From Platanthera guangdongensis (Eukaryota; Streptophyta; Magnoliopsida; Asparagales; Orchidaceae), in the NCBI GenBank assembly GCA_039583875.1, contig CM077160.1, positions 115,277,314-115,341,313 on the forward strand: 64,000 nucleotides of DNA. The letters are read 5' to 3'. Below are positions 11,561 to 22,120 of the stretch, piece after piece. Both the position numbers and the translations under genes were made by a program. The notes under the pieces were generated by a model. It was given only the letters and a program-made list of their open reading frames with translations, was not told the origin of the DNA and made no database searches. Each line of letters starts with the position of its first letter. Within the stretch, counting starts at the first letter, position 1.

Positions 11561-11916
11561 TTAAGCTGTACTGAATAGCTGTATTAACAGTTTTATATAA
11601 AGTTCAAATTGCCAAAAAGTAAACTATGCAAGGAAATAAACACCAAGAAAAAATACAGCACAGAAGCAAAACACAACAACAATAGAAAAGCAAAACAGCC
11701 AGGAGAATCGGCCAAAGATCAACTATACGCTGACTTGTTGTGATTCTCTCGTTTCTTTTTCTCCACAGTGGGAGAGCGCCAGCGTTTGTCAAGAATATGT
11801 TTAGCATCAACATTTGTAGTTTTAAAATTTGCAGGGGGGGGGGGGGGGTGTTATTTCTTTACCCGCAGCGGGTAACAGATTGACCCAGTGCACTTGCTTA
11901 GACACATAATAAGCCA

Positions 11917-14430
11917 TCAAAAATAAATAAAGTCTTCACGGGATCTCCCATCGCCTCTACACACACACTCGGCCTTGCCGCTATCTTCCACCCCTTCCAC
12001 AGCTAGCTTTACCAAAACAACTTCAGGTTCAACAACAGCTTCCTCCAGCACATCAGCTTCAATCTCATCTTCACATTTAGCAACTACCTCAATTACATCA
12101 TTCTCACCTGGGTCATTCACACATGGACTTCACACCGTAGGACTACAAACATCATCAGAGACCACAATTGGATAATCATTATTTTCTTGTTCAACCACAA
12201 GGTTCTCAGCAATAGAGGATGGACAAAATGGTGTGCCTTCTTGGGTGGCAAGGATATACTACTGTCAGCAACATGAAGAGTGGCACCGCTTTCCTTCAAG
12301 AATGGGATGCCTAAAATTGGTATCGAGTCATTCTCCACTAGTCCCAATACCTGAAAGTTGGTTACGACCAACTCACCATCCAATACAACCTTCACTTCCG
12401 GCACTTCGCCTTCTATCTCAACTACACAACCATTAGCTAAGTCAAGTGATGCCTGTTCATCATATTAAGTTTAAACTTTTCAACATCTTGCAGAGCAATC
12501 ACATTTGCATGATGAACCGGTATCACAAAAGTTGGCAGTTTCAACATTAATTATCTCTCACATAACAACCAATTCTCCTTCATAACCATTTGACGAATCA
12601 TAAAGGCTCTTCCCCTGCTCCTTGGGATTTTTCTCGGTTGTGCTAGGAAGTGCACCTTGCGCTCTCTTAGATAAAACTTGGGCCAATTGACCCCCTTGCA
12701 CTTCCAAATTTCACATTGACGCCGCTTGATTGGTCATGTTTGCTTGGGCCAGTTCAACGAATTTGTCCATCATTTCCTCTAAAGCGCTCTTTTTTGGCGC
12801 AGGAGCAAGCTGGTTATTAAAGGGTTGAGGCGGCCTCGGTTGGCCACTGGAAGTCTGCCCATCATATTGATGTTAACCTGATTGCCATTGTTGGCCTGCT
12901 GCATTTTTCCTCCAGGAGAAGTTTGTATGATTTCTCACTCCTGAGTTGCACATGTTCGAAAAAGGAATAGAATGAAATTCACTTGTCAAATCAAAAGACA
13001 AAGATCTATTAAGAGAAAGGGTAGTATAAGCGGCAACCCCTGACTCAAGTTTCATAGGGTGGGGCGCGCAGTGAACTGGTTTTCTGAAAAGGTTGGAAGA
13101 TCTGGCCAAAGAAGGTGATAGCCCTGTTCATTCGTTCCCATGGTTCGATCCTTCCCAGTCAAACGCGGCGTGTTCGAATGATGATCGCTTTTACGCGAGA
13201 AAGGGGGACCACCCTCTCAGCCTCAGTCTTCCTCAATGACCGATAGATCTATTTTGATTATTGACATAGTTAACAGATTCTTCAAAGTTCAAGTTAGAAA
13301 AACCGGTAGAAATATCACCTGAGGGGCATTGATAAGAATGATGCCCGGAAGTTCCGCATCCTTGACATGAAATGGCCATCATTGGTGCAGGAGATAGATT
13401 CTGGGGCTTCAATAAGTCAACATTCTCGAATTGAGAAGATGCAGCCTTGGCGGGGTGCACAGTAGAGCTAACTTCAAGAAGTCACCGAGCTCCTCTAGGG
13501 GTGTTCCTTCTCGCTGCCCAATAAGAATTGTGAGAGGCAGTATCTTGCAGGATTCTCAAAGCATCATCATGGGTGTGATTCAGGAGTGTTCTCTCGTCGG
13601 CAACATTGATCATTGCACGGTTGTTGGGCTTAATTGCGAATTAGAATATTTCCACAAGATTCTAATGTTGATACTCGTGTTGGGGGCAATTTCTCAACAA
13701 ATCAGTGAACCTCTCCCATGCCTCTAAAAGAGTTTCTTGACCTGTTTGATGAAATATGGCAATCTCGTAGTGTGCGTTCATAATCTTGTTAACTGGGTGG
13801 AAATTTGCTAAAAACATTAAAGAGAGGGCATCCTATGTTGTGGCGGCACCGGTAGGAATGGTATGGAGCCAGGCTTTGGCTTTGTCGCAAAGGGAGAATT
13901 GAAAGATCCAGAGCTTCATAGTGCCGTCAGAGATCCCAACGTAGCGGAAGGTACCCCAGATTTCGGAAAAATTGGCTAAATGAAGATGAGGATCATCACT
14001 TGGCAGACCAGAGAACTGAACATTGTTACAAATTTATGTTGAGGATGTCTGGGTTGATCTCAGACTGATTTATCGTGATTATCGGGCCAAATCCAGGGTA
14101 CACACTCCCAACAGTGGGAGTGCTGTAGTCTCTCATCGTCCATGGCCTCAGACGAATCACATCATGTTCATCAGCGACTTGACCAACCTGGGGATCAACA
14201 TCTCCCCTATGCTCATTCAGATGGATTCTATTCCCTTCCATTTCAGCAGTAAGTCGGCAGCGTGCACCCAACATGTGCTCTATCACAAGATCAAAATCAA
14301 CAATATTCCACTGGTCGCGACACTGCATACAAACTTACAAAACAAAAACGAAATCGAATACAAGAGGAATCCTTATAACTATTTTTCTAAACAAAAAAAA
14401 TACACGTCTCCTGCAGTCCCCAACAACAAT
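11917..14430 (-). pseudogene. Athila-like gag-protease remnant lacking pol
   Basis: In minus-strand order: a Gag start around 14328; Gag core text at about 14020-13700 that matches the plant Athila/Tat Gag pattern (readable pieces include '[13 protein letters not shown]', 'AWLHTIP' and 'EAWERF'); a zinc knuckle of the form C-x2-C-G-x4-H-x4-C at about 13380-13340 (CQGCGTSGHHSYQC); and a protease-like piece at 12404-12300 with 'IPILGIPFLKESGATLHV', resembling the L-G-x-P-F-L-x-x-x-x-A pattern downstream of the active-site loop. The frames are broken by several stops and shifts. Reverse transcriptase, RNase H and integrase are not seen between 12117 and 8440, where they should be. This suggests a non-autonomous or internally deleted element. 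Confidence 0.65.
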
Positions 14431-14434
14431 GCCA
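14415..14434 (-). other. Athila-type primer-binding region
   Basis: On the minus strand this reads TGGCATTGTTGTTGGGGACT, a diverged version of the T-G-G-C-G-C-C-G-T-T-G-C-C-G-G-G-G-A-C sequence that follows the 5' LTR in Athila-type elements. It lies immediately inside the LTR edge at 14441. Confidence 0.65.
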
Positions 14435-14440
14435 AAAACT

Positions 14441-14651
14441 TGATACGCTAACGACAAGTGCATCGGTCGCTCAAGTAACATAAAATGAGAGAGTTTCCCC
14501 AAGTGTCGATCTCAGAGGAATGTAGGATAGGACATGTAATTTGATTGCTTGGAAAATTAATTATAAAGATTGAAAACGAAGATTTGGTTTGGTTTGGTGT
14601 TTAGCACTAAAAAGAAATATTCTAAATACTATGTGGGTCGCACACACCGTG
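14441..14651 (-). mobile_element. 5' LTR fragment of the Athila-like element
   Basis: About 210 bp starting 'tgatacgctaacgacaag' align with 6792-7000 with scattered substitutions and small gaps. The match stops at 14651, where a new LTR-like sequence starts with TGTAACATCCC. The remaining 1.4 kb of this LTR was not found. Confidence 0.75.
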
Positions 14652-15615
14652 TAACATCCCGACTTTTATTGGGCCACCAAAACCCCAGTGGGCCCAATAA
14701 AAGTGGTCTGATCCTCTACCTGTGACCCATACCAGGGTAGGAGGTAACCCTAAAAAGAGATATGGAGCTAGAAAACTTCAATTTGAGTTTTGTCAATTCC
14801 TGAGACCTCGTATAGTCAATACGAGCACGTCAGAACTCATTCCGTTGAACTCCGAGGTCATATGGTGAACATGATCGTTTCTAGTAAAACGTCACAAAAA
14901 CGAGATTTTTAGATAATGACCTAGAAAACTTCGATCTGAATCTTGTCAGTTCCTATGACTTTGTATAGTCAATACGAACGTATTGGAACTCGTTGCGTCA
15001 CAATTTGAAGTCTAAAGACAAATATGAGCATTTTGACCATTTTAGCGCGCTGCGACGCGCAGATTTTAGATATTTAGCAAACAAACTCCAATTCGACACC
15101 GGTCAGTGACATTGGACTCGTATGATTAATACGAAGTCAACCGAGTGTGTCCCGGTCAGTTTCAGTGATGGGTGGTCAACTCATGCTCAAATCAAACATA
15201 GTTGTGCACCGAAAAGCGTGCGCACGCAAATTATGACACGATATCCCAACTTTGACCCGACTCACGATGTCATGGACTCACTTTGACTTTGACCCGCATG
15301 GGGAGACCCACCTAGGGTTGATTTTGGTCAATCCCCCCCCTAAAGGTCCTTTTTGAATTTCTCCTTGAGGGAAAAGCTCACCCCTCTTCATGGCTTGATA
15401 AGGCCTTATCACTCCTACCCTTGGTCCATAAGGATAACAAGCATGGTGGGCCATGGGCCAAGATGAAAACCAAACCCCCTCTTTCCCTTCCCCTCTTCCT
15501 CACTCCCAAGCCCAAGTCCACCAAGCATTTCCCTTCTTTCCTTGGATGACTGCCACCTAGAGGCCCTAAGATGATGCCACCTGGCCTTGGCTAATGGAGG
15601 AGAAAGTAGCTCCTC

Positions 15616-15640
15616 CTCTCTCTCTCTCTCTCTCTCTCTT
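15616..15640. repeat. (TC)n microsatellite
   Basis: An uninterrupted TC tract of about 25 bp lies 50 bp upstream of the TATA box at 15689, a position common for pyrimidine tracts in plant promoters. Confidence 0.95.
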
Positions 15641-15688
15641 GAGTTAATCCCACACCGCCGGTGGGAAGGGGAGGAACTCCCCCCATCC

Positions 15689-15696
15689 TATAAAAG
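15689..15696 (+). promoter_or_regulatory. TATA box of the LTR-like unit
   Basis: TATAAAAG preceded by C-rich sequence and followed by a pyrimidine-rich leader fits a plant core promoter and gives the unit its orientation. Confidence 0.6.
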
Positions 15697-17263
15697 GCCA
15701 TGCCCTCCCCTGCCTTCCTCCTCACCAACCCAAACGAGCCCGGAGCACCCTCCTCGGAGCTCCAGCTCGCCGGAAACTTTCCGCCACCCGAGCTCCACCG
15801 CCACCTTTAATGACAACTCAGGCCGGCACCTCCCGAGCCGCACCACCACCGGTGGAAGCTTCTCCCCTCTCCCTTCCCTACCTTTTTGAAGTCTTGCATG
15901 CGTCCCCCGACGGCAGTAGCACCACCAGCAACACCCGAGCCAAGCTCCAGGTCGGGTGGTGGCCGCATGTGGGGAGCCTTGCCCAACACCGGTAGTGGTG
16001 CTGGGGAAGGGCTACACCACCGGTGATAGCTTTCCCCGGCGGTGGAAGGTCGAGGTTCCGCCAGAAATCATCGCTCCGGCGGTACCTGAAAACAGAGTAA
16101 TTCTCTGTTTTTTCTGCGGCGGCGACCGGCGGCGCCAGGCCACCGGAGAATAGCTCAACCCCCTGACACGTCGACCAAGGGTGATTTTGTGGCCGCGGAG
16201 AGGCGGGGTGGTGTGGTGGCGCTGGGAGCAGAGCCAGCCGCCACCCTACTCTAAGAGGGGTAAATTTCGGCGGTGGCCGGCGACGGCAGGACACCGGACC
16301 ACCACCCAGGAGGTCGCCGACCCCCGACGAGTTGATTGGAGGCGGCGTCGGCGTCCAGCAACGGCTGGCCGGCAGTGGCAGAAGGCCACCGCCTTCTCCA
16401 CCGACGGGATGAAATCGCCGCCGTCCAATCTCGGTGATGAGATGGACGACAAAGATTACCTGGATTCCCCCCTGCCTCAACTTCTGCGCCCCCTACAGCG
16501 GATCTGTGGTCGATACGTTGTGGGGAAAGGCTTGGTTAATTGCCTGTCTGGCGCGATCCTGGCCGCAGGATTGGATTTGATCCGCAATATGCGGACCAAA
16601 AATTAAGATAGATTTTGTATATTTTTTATAAAAAAATCTAGACTGTTAGGGAAAAAGTTTTGAACATGAAAGTTGTTCCCCTTGATGAAGGCTTTCTGCA
16701 AAACAAATTCAAGAATTTATGGAATTGATTTGGTATTTTCAAAATTCCAAATGATTTTTATTTGGCCAAATTTAAGGCCCAAAATTGTTTAGAAAAATTT
16801 GGAGAAATTGCTAGGCTCATTTATCCTCCTTTAAAACATTTTCAATGTTTGTAATAACTTTCGACTCTCTCGCTCGCCGATGGGTTTGATGCTCGTCGCG
16901 CGTTATTTTTATTTTTATTGTGTTTGCCGTTGTTTTTTGGCTGAATGTGGACGAAGCGGTCCCGCCCGCCTGCTTCTTCCTTAAGCGGACGCGAGATCGT
17001 TGGATCGGCTTGCCCAACCCTCCTGTCTAACCTTAGCAGGAGCGAGCCGTGAGCTCGCACATTGTAAACCCACGTGACTTGCCTACTGTTTCAGGCGAGT
17101 GCGACCCGCAGCCCGCCCGCCTCTCACGCGGGCTAGGGTGGGTGCAACCCGTTGTCGAATGGTCTTCGTGGCGCGGTTGCGAGCCGGGAAGTCGAAACGT
17201 CAGGGGACATTTTGCTATCCGCACTTTTCCTGCCAGCGGAATGTTTTCCCGCCCTTTTTCTTT

Positions 17264-17273
17264 CTATAAATAG
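17264..17273 (+). promoter_or_regulatory. TATA box upstream of the antisense ORF
   Basis: CTATAAATAG lies 126 bp upstream of the ATG at 17399 and is followed by a pyrimidine-rich stretch, consistent with a plus-strand core promoter for the antisense ORF of the Tat element. Confidence 0.5.
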
Positions 17274-17398
17274 GCCCTGTCGGCCCCTTTCTCACCCACC
17301 GCATTTAAGATTTCTCCTTATCTCTTGCTTCCTGCGACCCTCGACTCGCTCGCTTCCTGCGAGAACTTTCTCACCTCGCTTAGCAAGCTCTCTGCGAA

Positions 17399-18366
17399 AT
17401 GGGCGGTGACAGTGGTGATGCGGATGGGCAGGGTAAGTGTGTTTGGACCTTTTCTGAGCACGACTTCCCCCCATCGTCATTTCTGAAGGCGAATTCTTCG
17501 ACGCCATAGGCGACTACGTCCCTCCAGGCTTCGCGGCGAGTCGACCTGGAGAGGGGGAAAAGATAAACGACCTCTCTGGAAGGGAACTTGCCATCCCCTT
17601 GGCGCACTTCGAGGCGGGCCTTCGGCTTCCAGTATGGCCGGAGGTTCGCCAGATACTGAAATATTTCGGGGTCGTCCCAGGCCAGATGACCCCGAATTCC
17701 ATAGCTGTCATGGTCGGGTTCGCCTGCTTCCTGCGGGAAGAGCAGGTTGAGTTCAGTCTTGCGGTCTTCCGCAAGCTGTTCTCTTTCCGCGCGAACAAGG
17801 ACGAGACCGCCTATTTCTCCAGCGGCCACGTCAAGGTGCAAGAGACCGTCAATAAGAGCCATAATTGGCTAAAGAAATTCGTGTTTGTCAGGGGGGACTT
17901 CGACAACGTCCCCTTCTCGCCAATACAGCTCAGCGAGGCGAGCTACCGCCCCTATCCTGGGGGGCCATGAAGCAGAGCTGTGCGGGTTCTTCGTCGGGAA
18001 GAACTTTGAGGTCGCCTTCCTGCGCCGGAATCTGGACAACCTCGCCCTCGTCCCGCTCGGGGGAGGTAAGCTACTCGTGCTTCTACTTTCTGCTTCGATA
18101 ATAGCTTCCGCTTTAACTTTCCTCTTGCAAGCGAGCGGGACATCCCCCTACACCCTCCTTACGAGAGCGCGCAGCTCGCTTCCAGCGAGCTCGCTCACGC
18201 CGAAGCCGCAGTCGCTGCACGCCGCGAGCCCTCGACATCTACTCCTCTGAAGCGGCCTAGCCGCGAATCGCTTCCACCTCCTCCGCTGCCCAAGAAATCG
18301 AAGACCGCGAGCGGCACATCTCCCGTAGCTCGGGAGAAAGGCAAGGCTTCGGCGTGCAGCGGGATC
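17399..18366 (+). pseudogene. Antisense ORF of the Tat element (putative gypsy-type 'transposase_28'-like protein)
   Basis: Opposite to pol, a protein can be followed from the ATG at 17399 through three frames. A frame change is needed at a C-run near 17468 and another at a G-run near 17962. The middle part is the most protein-like: 'LPVWPEVRQILKYFGVVPGQ', then 'MTPNSIAVMVGFACFLREEQ', 'LFSFRAN' and 'WLKKFVFVRGDF'. This is the pattern of the plant family annotated as putative gypsy-type transposon protein (PF04195), from memory. After 18064, GGTAAGC and a downstream TTGCAAG look like intron ends (about 18066-18131), followed by an open stretch rich in Ser, Pro and Lys. Function is unknown for the family. 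The two homopolymer shifts make it a pseudogene as read; a sequencing error in the runs cannot be excluded. Confidence 0.6.
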
Positions 18367-18765
18367 TGCTCGGGGTTTGGGTTGACGAGCCGACATCGAG
18401 TGACATCTAGCTGCCTGCCAGCCATAGGTGAGAGGACCTGACGAGCGCGGGTGCTCTGCTCCGGGGTCTGGGTTAGATGCACCATCCAGAGTGATATGCT
18501 CAGCCCTGCCCAGCTAGGGTGAGAGCCTGACAGCGGGATCTGCTCGGGGTAGTCGAGTGTCCAGACACAGCATCTGAGTGTGACATGCCAGCCCTGACAG
18601 CGGGAGCTAGGGTAGACACCATCGAGTGACATCCAGCCCTGCCAGCTAGGTGAGAGCATGGCAGCGGGATCTGCTCGAGGTCTCTAGGTGGTGAGTGAAA
18701 TCGAGTCCACCTACTCATATGAATCAGCCCTTGCAAGCGGGATCTGCTCGAGGTCTCGGCAAGAG
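18356..18765. repeat. Degenerate tandem repeats in the Tat 3' region
   Basis: Units of roughly 100 bp share the start 'agcgggatctgctcg' (near 18358, 18533, 18663 and 18736) and an internal 'agccctgccagctagg' segment with 'gagtgacat'. Copies vary in length. Such hypervariable 3' repeats are known from Tat-group elements and can seed satellite DNA. Confidence 0.75.
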
Positions 18766-18817
18766 ACTCGGAATATGAAGAAGCTTCATTAAGAAAAAAA
18801 GGCACCACTTACATATT

Positions 18818-19797
18818 TTATGGATAAAAGCGCTTCAAGTCATCACCACTACAGGTGAGACTCAGGGCCTCGCCCACCACATTTCGGAGGGGATACACTC
18901 CTGATTTCAAGGTCTCTTTTACAATGTATGGACTCTCCCAGTTGGGGTTGAGCTTCTCCACGACTGCTGATCTTCCCGCTGCATCTACCTTCTTCAAAAT
19001 CAAGTCTCCTTCCACAAATTGCTTGATTCTGACATGCTTGTCAAAGTATTTGGCCATCCTCCTCTTCACCTCTTTCTGCCGGATGGCGGAGAGGTCACAC
19101 AGCTCCTCCACCATGTCAAGGGAGAGTTGTAGCTCCCTCCCATTTTCAGCCGGCCATTCCTCTCTGCCTTCCCGCGCCGTGATCACCCAAGGCCTCTGGA
19201 CTTCAAATTCTATGTGAAGTACTGCCTCACATACATGGGAGAGGTTGAAGGGGGTCTCCCCTGTGGCTGTGTTGGGGGTGGTTCTCAGGGCCCAGAGGAC
19301 CGAGGGGAGCTGCTCCACCCAGCTCCCCTTCAAGTTTTCTACCTTCTTCTTCAGGAGGTTCAATAATCTTTTTTGCTGCCTCCACCTGCCCGTTAATCCT
19401 GAGGTGGTGGACTGAGGAGAATCTGAGGTTGATTCCGAGCTGCTCGCAGAAGCTGATGAACTCCACGCTGGCGAACTGAGGCCCGTTGTCCATGACAATG
19501 ACCTGAGGCAGACCATGACGGCACATGATCTTCCACCAAACAAAATTTTTGATGACTTGGGAGGTCACCTTGGCCAACGCCTTCACCTCTAGCCACTTGG
19601 AAAAATAATCTATCATCACCAACATGAACCTCCTTTGCCCGCTGACCTGGGGGAACGGTCCGACCAAATCCATTCCCCAAATCGCAAAGGGCCAGGGGGC
19701 CGTGATGCTCGAGGCGTTGAGCCGGTTGAGGTTAGAGGGGGCAAACAACTGTCATTTGTGACACCTCTTTGTGAATTCCGCAGCGTCGTGGCCCAGG
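18818..19797 (-). pseudogene. Tat integrase, catalytic core and C-terminus
   Basis: This is the downstream half of the integrase, separated from its N-terminus by the solo LTR. Readable on the minus strand are 'MDLVGPFPQVSGQRRFML', 'DYFSKWLEVKAL', 'VIVMDNGPQFAS' and 'NGQVEAAKK', which supply the D, D and E positions of the DDE core. The C-terminal part has 'TPFNL' and 'RFYP' near the end. One frameshift near 19380 separates the core from the C-terminal frame, and a stop lies in the K-x-Q region near 19750. It would have catalysed strand transfer of element cDNA into chromosomes; as read it cannot be made whole. Confidence 0.8.
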
Positions 19798-19802
19798 GTA
19801 GG

Positions 19803-22115
19803 TGTAACACCTCCCCTGTAATGACCGTATAATATGGGTCCGGCCGGGGCCCCACAACATACAGACGCCATAACTTAAGCATTATAAGATGATATAAACT
19901 ACCAAACTCAAAACTAAGACTAAAAACAACAGGAACAAAAGAGCAAAACCAGAAGTTATCCACTAACACATGAGTATCAACACAGCCTTATGGCCTTACA
20001 ACATTTTAGAGTCCAAAATTCAACCATAATATTAAGTGTCAATGTGCATAAGCACTCCTAGGCTACCTCAACGTGCAAGCCAGAAAATATAGCACATAAA
20101 GCATTACATTCCACAAAACAGAGCTATAACACTTCATGAGCCTTAGGCCTTTTTGGCCGGCGAGCTTGCTCCCGCTTGTGATCATTGCCCTGTAAAAAAT
20201 TGGCTGTAACGTGGGTCAGCAAAGGCTGACCTCAACTGTGTAACAAACACATCTCCTCCTGGTCGTCCCTAGCGGACCCCGGGGCACTCCATCACCCTGC
20301 AGGTCTGCACTTCGTATGCTAAATACAATAACATGTAAAACTATAAAAAAGGTTTGGATGTCTCATACAGCAAACACGTTTCTATGTTGAGCATATAATA
20401 AAAGGGGCCTACAATGCAGCATGAATGCAATCCCGTGTTTCACCCAAGGCACCCTAAAACGTATGCTTCTAACACATCATCACATCGGGTACTTCCAATT
20501 TCCCCATCGGCGTTTAAGCCGCAAGCACAATGATACTCTAAATTCCCCCAAACGGCATACAAACCCCAAACACAAGGGTACTCTAAATTCCCCCAAACGG
20601 CATACAAGCTGCCACACAAACAAACCGATAAGAAACCTTGCTAGACCCCACCCGTTCGCGACGACCGAGACCCGGCTCCAATATCGGGATCAAGTCCACC
20701 GAAGGAGACCCAGCGGGACCCAGGTGGAATCGTCCGGGCTTGCCCAAAGCTCGGCATTCTCGTCCGTTCCACAGAAGGGGGACTTCTCTCGCCGTGACAC
20801 TCTCCACACATGACTTTGCAACGTCATGTGCTCGCCAGCCGACCGCAGAGACAAATCACACCTTAGCAAATCACAATCCCACGCCTTTCCCGCCCAAATA
20901 CACCATTCGTACCGTAACGTTCCCGTGCCCCAAGGAAACCATCTACCGTCACAACGGAGCTAACTTTGTCTGGTTCCGATTAACGTTATCGTGCCCCAAG
21001 GAAACGATCTACCGTCACAACGGAGTTAACCTTGTCCGGTTCCGCATACGCGTACTCACGCGAAATGAGGGGGGGGGGGGCATACAACATCACAAACGGC
21101 GTCTTGCCGCTATGCATCATTACCGAGTCGGACTAACGGTCGCGACTGCGGCTTCACCCACAATGCCTAATCCACTAACAGAGAGGATTTCTAATGCAAT
21201 AACATGTCAGGGACAGACACAATCGACCCGGTGGCTCTTCTTGAACCATGACAACCCGAATCCCTCTCATTTGAGAGATCCGGTGCCTAAAATGCTTAAA
21301 GGAAAATAAGAATAGAGTAGATGCCACACACGCATCCTAAAATCGAGATGAGAAGTGTCATTACCTTACGACTCCTCTTCTTAGCCATGAAACCCTTGTC
21401 TTGCACGGATGAAAACGAGCGCCTTCGCTTCCTCTTCACGGATCTGGCCTTGGAATGACGATCGGAGGTTTAAAGCTCCGTCAATGGCGGAAGAAAGCTC
21501 TCTTATTCCTCCTCCCTCCTTTCTCTTCAAAACCCTAACTCTCACTTCTCAAATGAGAAAGATGAGGAGAAACAACGGTTCAGCCCTATATAAGCACTCT
21601 GGATGAGAGTCTTGGGCCTTATGATCAAATCCTAGAAGAAATCGGACGGCTAAAAAGCCAAACGACGAAACTGCTTTTGTCTGTTACCGCCGGGCGGTAA
21701 CTATCTACCGCCGAGCAGTAATTTCCCGAGCACTCGGCCGGAAAATAATGTCGCGCTAACACCTACGATAAGACTAACGCCGCGGTAGCGTCTTTCTCGA
21801 GAACTCTACGCTCGACGAACAGGGCCCTACGTTCGACGTTCGACAAATCAGGGTTATCGCTGCGCGATACATACTATCACCGGGTGGTAAACCTCCAGCG
21901 CTCGACGAACGGGACTTTCGTTCAACGGTCGACGAAACAGGGCTAACGCCGAGCGGTACCTAGCTAACGCTGCGCGCTAGCATTCAACGCTCTCAACGCC
22001 TGGCCGCTCAACGCTCTCAGCGCCTGGCCACTCAATGCTAAGCTACCGCCGTACGAAAACTACTACCGCCGGGCGATAGCTTCCAGAGACTCGTTTTGAA
22101 AACGGAGGTGTTACA
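19803..22115 (-). mobile_element. Solo LTR (2313 bp) inserted in the Tat integrase
   Basis: It starts TGTAACACC and ends GGTGTTACA, and is flanked by a perfect 5-bp target duplication GTAGG at 19798-19802 and 22116-22120. No internal region is present, so it is a solo LTR left by LTR-LTR recombination. It belongs to the family of the LTR at 3873-5865 but in the opposite orientation. Its right third contains arrays of palindromic 'taccgccgggcggta'-like and 'cgctcgacgaac' motifs. Confidence 0.9.
20915..21046. repeat. 66-bp tandem duplication in the solo LTR
   Basis: Two adjacent units of about 66 bp, starting 'taacgttcccgtgcccc' (20915) and 'taacgttatcgtgcccc' (20981), differ at only a few positions. 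Confidence 0.85.
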
Positions 22116-22120
22116 GTAGG

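Larger units (their letters stand above)
14652..16847 (+). mobile_element. Truncated plus-strand LTR-like unit with a promoter
   Basis: The segment begins TGTAACATCCCGAC, a typical gypsy LTR start, at the exact point where the Athila-like LTR breaks off. It contains a (TC)n tract, a clear TATA box and a long C-rich transcribed-leader-like stretch rich in 'ccaccgccggtgg' motifs. I could not find the matching GTTACA end, so the right boundary is approximate and the unit is treated as truncated. Several long open frames on both strands here are low-complexity and not supported. Confidence 0.5.

Noticed and set aside
15878..16606. Frames of 140-200 codons in the LTR-like unit
   Set aside because: Gly/Arg/Pro-rich translations on both strands of a GC-rich leader; expected by composition.
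20421..21309. Plus-strand frames of 130 and 223 codons
   Set aside because: They lie inside a solo LTR and overlap a 66-bp tandem duplication.
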